A DNA stretch of 64,000 nt from Pholis gunnellus (Eukaryota; Chordata; Actinopteri; Perciformes; Pholidae), in assembly GCA_910591455.2 (NCBI GenBank), contig OU342804.1:12309133-12373132 (forward strand), written 5' to 3'. A program made the translations under genes and the position numbers. Positions 54,149-62,100 of this stretch are shown one piece after another; within the stretch, counting starts at the first letter, position 1, and each line of letters opens with the position of its first letter. The notes below the pieces were generated by a model. The model made no database searches. It worked only from the letters and a program-made list of their open reading frames with translations, and was not told the origin of the DNA.

Positions 54149-55209
54149 AGAACAGAGACAAGATGTCGATGTACAAATTGCCCTGACATTGAAACCCAGT
54201 GTCTTCCAGAGAGGTCAACAAAACAAATTTCAAAGTGGGTAGCTCACTGAGAGAGCCTTTGCTATTCGTGTTCAATCAACTGTTTAGGAACCAGCACTTC
54301 AGAGGCCTCGGTGACACATTTCAGGATCAGAAGTTTTTATGACTAGCTGATGTTTTTTTTACTCAAAATAAAGAAACCCATGCCCCTCTAAACAACCAGA
54401 GATGTGTTGCTGCACCGCAGTGCGAATAGTATGGTGTCTGTAGCCTGCAGTTGTGGTGGAGGAGGAGGGTGGGGTGGTTGGAATCAGTGACATTCTTCAA
54501 GGCCAGTGTAAGATTAAAGACCGGGGCTGTCGTGCCTCTGATCATATATTCACAAAAGATACCCTGTGAAGAACACATCTTTAAAGAAGGCTGGCTAAAA
54601 ATAATACCACTACTTGTGAATATTTGTGGCATCCCATTATAGATATCATATAAATGGTCCATTACTGAGTAAGGAGATTACACCCCAGAGAGTTTTTTTT
54701 AGTTACCCTGCTCATTTTCTGTTTGCTCTCTTTTTTTTTGGCACAATCCTGTGAGCAGCTGCCTCCAGTGGCACGAGTTTGTCCTCTGTGACGTTATAGG
54801 TTTGGAAACATCATGGATCCTATAGGTGTGTTTTAAGCCAGGAGAGCCTTTCTTTTTTGTTTTTTTATTGAAAGAATCAACCCCAACAACATAGCATAGT
54901 GGCTTTGAACTCAAAGCACTGATAAAAGAAAAAAAAAACAGCCTTTGGCATAATGTGCAACCACGAGCATTTATGCAGAAATGAAAAATGTCAATAGTGC
55001 TTCCCTCCATAATATTGCTTATTTCACTGGCACATAACACTGGCCTGTGACTCATGCACATAAATCCAGTGCACACAGTACAGTAAACCGAATAATGATT
55101 AATATAACTTTCATCTTGGGTTTGCTTCACTTGGTGTGGCCTTGGGTTCTTTTTAATAGTCATGGCACAGTGGAAAAATGTAATAGCTTGCTATTCTGCA
55201 TGTCCTTCA

Positions 55210-55336
<127 letters not shown>

Positions 55337-56018
55337 CCACCGTACCATGTGTTGCCCTTTTTGTACCTTTTTGTAGAGTCTAACAAAAAACACTTATAGG
55401 ATTACAACACCTGGTAGGGGAGAAGTATTAATATAATAACCAAGTGTTTCAGGTTGCTCTTAATTCAATTGTCCCTCTTAACATTTCCCGGCTATGTCAA
55501 TCAATGTGCCTGCCTTGTCTTTAAAGCAACAGAGGAGTTATCCATTCCGGCACCATTAAAACATCAATGTCTCATTTCTGCTAAATGGCAGAGGAAAGAT
55601 AATTGGCATGTGTGCATGCATATTAATTAACTGATAATGAGCCGATAAGGCCCCCTCTCTATCTGCAGATGTGGAACCACTAATCAATTGTCAATGAAAT
55701 GGGGTAAAAATGTGCTTTTATCCCTCTACTGAAATTAAAAACCTATTTAGTACCACGTTTTCCGACAAAGTGCTTCTCATTTATCTTCTGCAGCACATTA
55801 TTCAATCATACTTTCCATTTGTATAATGGTAATATTTTCATGTAATTTCCCGCTGCCTCTGAGATGGGTATTTTTGATATGGCTTTGTAAAATGGCTATT
55901 CCATTCCAGCTCCATTCACTAGCTGGTAATAAACTTACAACCTATATTTCAGATTAACTGTCTTCAGCAAATGGAGCCAGCCTCTGATGTCTCATAGTGA
56001 TCTGAGAAAGATCACTTC

Positions 56019-56075
56019 TGCTCCCTGGTGGCGGCAGAGAGAACTCCTTCAGTGTTTGCCCATGCCCCCTGGTGG
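56019..56075 (-). promoter_or_regulatory. Pair of CTCF-like motifs
   Basis: On the minus strand CCACCAGGGGGCAT (56075-56062) and CCACCAGGGAGCAG (56031-56018) each match the CTCF core CCASYAGRKGGCRS at 13 of 14 positions. They share orientation and lie 44 bp apart, about 1 kb from the small myristoylated gene. They could mark a domain border; they are also a motif common in fish repeats. Confidence 0.35.
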
Positions 56076-56535
56076 ACTGGAGAGTGCTTGAACATTTTTG
56101 TAACCCAACTCTTGGCAGCATTTCATTATTTGCTGTGTAAAGCACTCACTGTCTCTGATATGCAAAGCATACTATCGAGTCGAAGAGCTGCAAGGTATCC
56201 ACAGCTGAAACATAAGCTGACTATCTTAAAGGGTTGCTGCTTTAGCCTGCAGCACAATTGGAAGCGTTTGAAAGAGTGTGTTGTAACTATCAGCCCTGAC
56301 CAGAGGTGTGTGAGCGCTGCAGTGGAGGAGGAGAGGAGAAAGAACATATAGGGACCGTGAAGACCAACAAAGGCGATGCAAGTACGCCGCGGGGGGCTTT
56401 AAAAAAGATCTAACGGAGGCCTAGAAAAGAATATAAAGGCAACACAGGTACACAACAACACAACGCAGTATTTGAATCAGTGTATTATCTCAAAAGAGTT
56501 TCTGCAATATGAACATAAGAGCTGGATCTTTTTTG

Positions 56536-56537
<2 letters not shown>

Positions 56538-56566
<29 letters not shown>
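56538..56566 (+). repeat. TG microsatellite
   Basis: About 14 uninterrupted TG units. Confidence 0.95.
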
Positions 56567-57027
56567 GCTGGCACAGATGACACACGGGTTGATGGACAGT
56601 AGTGCATCGTCGCCTCCTCCTGCCGACAGGCCCTCCTTCACCCCGGACAGGCCAATCTGTACACACAGCGTCACAGACACATAGAGCCCATCTCAGTCAC
56701 CACACAGCCCATTTGTCATGTCAAATAGCCTCAGAGAGACATGGCGGTCAAGTTATAGAGGTGATTGTATCAAAGTGACCCCAATGCGGTGGTCGTAAAT
56801 TGCCGGCTTTATGGTGAGGTACTATTATCTTGTGCCATTGATAGAATTGAAAACAACGAAAGGTCATAGTCAGCTGATAAGTAAATGGGAAAACCTTTTT
56901 TCATGTAGATTATGAAGAATATTGGAGATTTTATGAAAAGGAGGCATTGGGGAAAAAAATAGCTTTCAGAGAATTTAGCATATTTCTTACTTTGAGAAGA
57001 GCTTAGATTGAGTTGTGAAGATGGCAC

Positions 57028-57186
57028 TCAGCTGGAACTCTCTGTTTTTTCATCCTCATCTTTGTCTGTTCTTCCATTGGTTTCTTCTGTAGAAGCCTCC
57101 CTTGTGGACGTGGCTGTCTTCGGCCTCTCCTCCGGCTTCTCAGAAGAGTCCACCACTGTGGTGCCCCGGCTCGTGTTGCAACCCAT
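57028..57186 (-). CDS. Small N-myristoylated protein, CHD9NB-like (52 aa)
   Basis: ATG at 57186-57184 has A at -3 and G at +4; TGA is at 57030-57028. The 52-residue product starts MGCNTSRGTTVVDSSEKPEE, so Gly2 and Cys3 with Ser/Thr at position 6 predict N-myristoylation plus palmitoylation. The rest is hydrophilic and disordered, rich in Glu, Lys, Thr and Ser, ending DEDEKTESSS, with no membrane segment. From memory it fits the MGCxxSxxTTV...KPEE pattern of the mammalian CHD9-neighbour microprotein, whose human gene lies near RBL2; that identification is not verified here. It is on the same strand as the pocket-protein gene and about 1.75 kb downstream of its stop. Its function is unknown; membrane tethering is inferred. 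I see no close AATAAA downstream, and the gene could have untranslated exons. A plus-strand splice-like acceptor inside the frame (57089-57092) is thought incidental. Confidence 0.55.
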   Translation of the reverse strand: MGCNTSRGTTVVDSSEKPEERPKTATSTREASTEETNGRTDKDEDEKTESSS

Positions 57187-58934
57187 GATTTGGCGAAATC
57201 TAAGAGTCTACAGTGCGCTGTTCAGCTGAGGAGTCCAGAGGCCTATAGAGTGTTAAAACACTGGTCATAACCTCAAGACCTGTGTAAGTGTTGTGGGCGC
57301 AGGTTGCCTTTGTTCTCCATGGCAACCTCAATACTTCCTGTTGAGTTTGGGCACCGAACTCTATGTTGGTTTTATTTTACGAGCCGTTGTCTGCCGGCCT
57401 CCCTGCCTTTTTGTTATTACCTCCTAAGCAACATTGGTTGAGAATTAACTCCACAGCATGAACATGGTTACTGATAAACACTGAAGGGGATTGTGTGTCA
57501 TGTGCAGGGGAGCCATGGTTACAAACAATGGATGTTCTGGGAGTTTCTGAATTCGTTCAGTCAGAGGTATTTATGAATTTGGTTTATCACCAGTCAGCTA
57601 ATGTCAGTGCAGGTCTTTATTTACAGGTCTACTAGATCTTAGGAGTCTAAAACTGTACTGTAGATCTTTAGTTTAGCCGATACACAGCTTTGTAAGAAGG
57701 TGAGTCAGATTTACATTTAATCATATAAGTCTAGAGTGTAAATTATGTGAGTGAGCCCGTTTTCCTGGTTGCTTCTCATTAACTTTCTAAAAAAGGAAGC
57801 ACAGCAGAGTGAGGCCATTACGCTGAGTGTAGACCAGAGATACCGTTTAAAGTGGATATTCAACAGAATCCAAACAGTCTCTGCTAGTAATGTCTGTGAT
57901 CATTTTATCAAAGAATAAAGAGAATGATTTATTTGAAGAGGAACGATATTATAAAGAGGAGCAAATATGAGACATGTTGTCAATTAAATCTGTTTATTGT
58001 TACATGTATCTTCATTTACCATTTAAAACTTGGGAGATGTCCAATACTTCACTGTAGAATGAGTTCTCAGTGAGTGTCCAATGGAGGTTTCAAGTTCCCT
58101 CATCATATTTGTGTTAGTTGAATACTGGGCTATGATTGGCTGACAAACTAGTTGAGATGTCACAAAATCCTGCTCGTATGCACAAGTCTAAAACTCAGAT
58201 ATCATTTCGAGAAACTTTGTCACTCCAGCAGTTGAATGTGAAACAGGCTTCTGTCGAGCTGCACATACATCATTCTCCACCGTGAAGGCCAAACATTCGA
58301 TTGATGTCACAATAAGTGAAACCGTTGTCTGAGTGGCGGCTGGCTTTAATAAAATGCAATCTCCTATTGATTCATCCATGATATTAAGGTTGCAATCAGT
58401 AATGGCTGCACCTGATGAAAGCGTTGTCATTCATGTTTTTGGTTTCTCAAATCTTACTCTACACTTCAAGTGCCATTGAATAAAGTTGCATGCTGTCACT
58501 TCTGCACTTTTCTTGATTCTTGCGAAGAAATAAAGAAAAATGTTCCACCATGTCTTCAACAGTGCACACTGGGGAAGCCTGACATCTGCTTGTCCCCGTG
58601 ATGCTGTAAAGGGCAGGCAAGTTCCTCCTACAGCTTTAACTGTAGTTATCAGTCTGATTGTATTCATCCAAGGAAAATCTACTGAGCACTTTTCAGCGCT
58701 GCCCTACTTCAAATGTTTACAGCATCATACACCTCCACCAAGGAGCTGCTCAGGATGACCACAATCATCTACCATTGGCCACTTAGCTAAGGGGTTAAGT
58801 GCTCTTTTTAAGGATAGTGTGTGTGTCAGAAACAGGGAAGGAAGACAAATCTGCTCTGTATTTCTCTAACACCTGACATTGTTATTACAGTCGCAGAAAC
58901 AGGAGCAGAGTGAGACTACTTTCTCATCTCTGCT
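57187..58934. other. Intergenic/3'-UTR region between the two minus-strand genes
   Basis: The side next to 57186 should hold the promoter and 5'-UTR of the small gene; no clear TATA box is seen. The side below 58935 should hold the pocket-protein 3'-UTR, with candidate minus-strand poly(A) signals ATTAAA (58350-58345) and AATAAA (57998-57993). A minus-strand frame at 58667-58188 is open except for one TGA at 58433-58431; it is not recognised and is probably chance within the 3'-UTR. Confidence 0.5.
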
Positions 58935-59192
58935 CTAGTGCAGGTTAAGCCTTGTAACTGGAGACGGTTGGTCCTGGTCCCGGTCCCTTCTTGTCACGCG
59001 ATCATTCACCACATTGTTTAGACGCCTCTGCCAGGCTGACGGGCCATCCAAACGAAGCCTCTTCACTGGAGGACCATCTTCCTCCTCCTCCTCCCCTTCT
59101 CCCTTGTCCTCCTCTCCTCTGTCCAACCCCCCATAGCATCGCCTGTTGGGTGACCGGCCCGTTCTGATCATGTTATTGATCTGACGCAGACA
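58935..59192 (-). CDS. rbl2: Pocket-protein exon M (last coding exon, stop)
   Basis: 258 bp with TAG at 58937-58935; acceptor tttccacag|TGT, phase 0. Residues 469-553 begin CLRQINNMIRTG, matching RLREINSMIRTG of RBL2. A Glu-rich run then precedes the basic patch PVKRLRLDG, which parallels the SPAKRI patch. RRLNNVVNDR matches LRRLQDVANDR. The acidic run and a tail of about 16 residues after NDR are additions relative to RBL1/RBL2. Confidence 0.93.
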   Translation of the reverse strand, partial: CLRQINNMIRTGRSPNRRCYGGLDRGEEDKGEGEEEEEDGPPVKRLRLDGPSAWQRRLNNVVNDRVTRRDRDQDQPSPVTRLNLH

Positions 59193-62100
59193 CTGTGGAA
59201 ACAGAATAGGATATTTGAAGCACTATTTACTATTCACTTAATCATGACAAACTCAATAATTGAGTTCTGTTAAAAAGCGTTACCTTATGTAAATGTATAA
59301 GCAATATATACTATCTACACTGTGCCAAAATAGAATTATGGTAAAATTATATCCACAGACCTCTGGGGGGCTTGAGTTGAAAACGTAGCAGAGTCCGGGT
59401 GTACTGGGGGAAGTGGTGTATGAGTCAAGTCGTGAAATGTAGATGAGGTGGCTGCTGGACAGCCGCTGTCTGCGAGGAGATGCTTTCCACTGTCGGGGAT
59501 ATGGAGACAAAGGAGGAGTGTCCTCCTGTACGAGAGTGACACAGCATGTGTTAGAAAACCCCATCTTAAAAGATGAAGTGATACAGTATATTACAGCGGT
59601 TTACATATCCATTAATGGGCTTTTTGTGTTTTTTTTTGTGACCCTCTTATTCAGTTTGTCAAAATGTATAGACTTGAAATTCTTTACTTACTCCAGATGT
59701 TTGGGCAAACTGTTCGGCAAAGTGCTGCATCTTTGTTGAGTAGATTTGGTTGTAGAAGTCAATAAGATTTCCCTTCTTCTCCTGACTCGGTCCTGGATAA
59801 TGTGTTGATGGCGTGTTGGGTGTCAGGATACTGACGCTGTGGTCTTCTTCATCTGTAATCAATGTTATAAATGGTCACTTCTCATTGTGGTATTTGCAGT
59901 ACATTGTCTCCTCTTACATTACTGATATACTGCAGGTATTATATTGTAAGTTATGTTGGTAACTTTATTTGTTTTTTTTATACATTATAAAGTAATTGTA
60001 CTATGTATATGTGTGGTGTATGTTGAGATGTATTTCTTAACCTGTGTAAATCAGCTTGTATTACAGCGCACTACACTGTATCACACAATTCCTTATTAAC
60101 CTTTAACACTTATTCATTTGGGTTTTTGTTGTTTTTTTACATATATTCTGACTAAATAGTGTCTTACTGTTTTCTTGTCCGTCTTCCTTGATGCCTCTTC
60201 TGGATATCAGCACATTTTTGCAGACCTGAGAACAGAAAATGTCTGTATTCACAACTATTGAACTAATAATTGTCTAAAACACAAAATATGTTACTCACTC
60301 TTAATTTGTCAATTTTGTGACACAGGTTTCAGTAACATGTTTAAGTCACACATCTTGTGTTTTAATCATCCGCAAATCAGCTTCCTGAGATAACAGTCAC
60401 AGTGATTTCAGCTCCATTTATTAACCACACTGTTTTGTTTATGGGTCAAAGATGTAGGGCAGGAATGATCAAAAACTTACGCTTTTGTTGACACGTGGCT
60501 GAGACTTGTAGCAATTCATTATGCGTCTGAAAGGTATTTCCAGCTTGGTAATCTGTAAAAGCAATGCCAGAACTTAATAATTCATTATGTACTTTGAACA
60601 AGTGCATTTCCTGGAACAAATATGAAAATTCAGGTTTATTAACTGGATCAGGACAACAGACAGACACATTTAAAGTGTAAAGCAGTAAAAACAGTAACTT
60701 ACTGACCTACAGTAATAATATCCCCTTGACACAGACATCCTTGCATATATACCAGGCCAGCATGTTTACCAAATCAAATGACCATAAAAAGTGCTGAGAC
60801 ATCTCTGGTCTATCGAAGCCCACCTTAGCTATGATGTAGATGGCACACATGAGCAGTTGGTCCAGGTGACGGTCTACCATGAGGTCAGTATGGTACACCA
60901 GAGAGTACTCAAAACAGGTCCAGATCTTCAGCCGCAGCTCATCAGAAATGCCCAGTGTGGAACACAGCTCCCTCAGACGCTTGCCCATCAAGCTGTACAC
61001 CTAAACCAAAGAAGACAACATGACCTCACTCAACATCATCATCTCCAAATATTAATATATATAACAACCTCCCCTGAGAAATGATTACATTCCCACATTA
61101 CATTGTGACAATGTTATTGTAGATATAATATAGTATATGGGCTATAATAGATAGTAAAAGTATAGTTTGGCCATTTGATCAGGTGGACATGAGCTAAACA
61201 GAGCAGAGGCTACGATGTAGTCTGTCACTAACTCGTGCATCATTTTAATCATTTTTAATGTAAAAAAACAATAATCAGATACTAGGATGAGCTGGCTTTT
61301 TTCTCTTGATAGAAAATTGTGATTGTAATTGTGGCCCCAATTATCATCGCACTCTAAGAGAATGTTACGGTGTGGTAGATGAACTGACCTTGCGAGCAAA
61401 CAGATGGAGGGGGTTGCTTCTCTGAGGCCTGTTTACAGCTGATGGGGAACGCTGTTGGTCAGTGCTGACTGACGGTTCAGCTCCTAAACTCAATCCACAA
61501 TAAGAACAATGTAGCAAGTTTGCAATTGAGAAGTGTATCAAATTGAGGGATGTATTAAATGCATTTGAAATACAATAATGTGAGCTTTAATCCACTGCAT
61601 TTACTATACCTCCTGGTTGGTTTCTGTCAGGATGAAAGTCTGTTCTCTTGGCATCTTCAAGTTGTGTAGGAAGCATCACCTGCGATAACACAAAGCCCTC
61701 ATTAAAGCCATGTATGTGTGAAGAAACTTCTTCTGCTTCTGATGTTTTAATAAAGGTCATCATCATTCGACCAGTAGAAAGAAGCATTTTAATCATACCT
61801 CTAACTTAATCTAACTCAGAAATTGTTCCCAGCATTAAATCCTGGATAACTCCTGGGGCCAGGTAAAGTGTTTTGGTGTGTTATTGCCAACCTGTTGGCA
61901 GGTAGGCAGATGACTCTCGTTGGCTCTGATTTCTTCCCACAGTGGTGAGTCGCTGGTCCAGGCCAAGCTCTCCAGAACTTTCTCTTCCACTTGGGCGAGG
62001 TGTCTGAACACAGTGCGAGGCAGGCCCACTGCAGCCCGCAGCACCAGCTCGATCACCTGTCAGATTAGGAAAACCAAACGGATGTTTCCACAACGTTAGA

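Noticed and set aside
54699..55163. 154-codon minus-strand open frame
   Set aside because: It spans poly-T/poly-A low-complexity sequence, shows no domain or splice borders, and has a composition that reflects AT-rich noncoding DNA.
57008..57229. Plus-strand frame and splice-like acceptor opposite the microprotein gene
   Set aside because: It is the antisense of the MGCNTS frame, which has the better start context and a meaningful N-terminus.
58188..58667. Minus-strand frame of about 160 codons with one internal TGA, downstream of the pocket-protein stop
   Set aside because: No family similarity recognised; it probably lies in the 3'-UTR or is intergenic. Too weak to call a pseudogene.
61680..61796. 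In-frame extension of exon F upstream of its acceptor
   Set aside because: The splice site tatcgcag|GTG gives the family-conserved VMLPTQLE start, and the 212-bp interval from exon E would shift the frame if retained.
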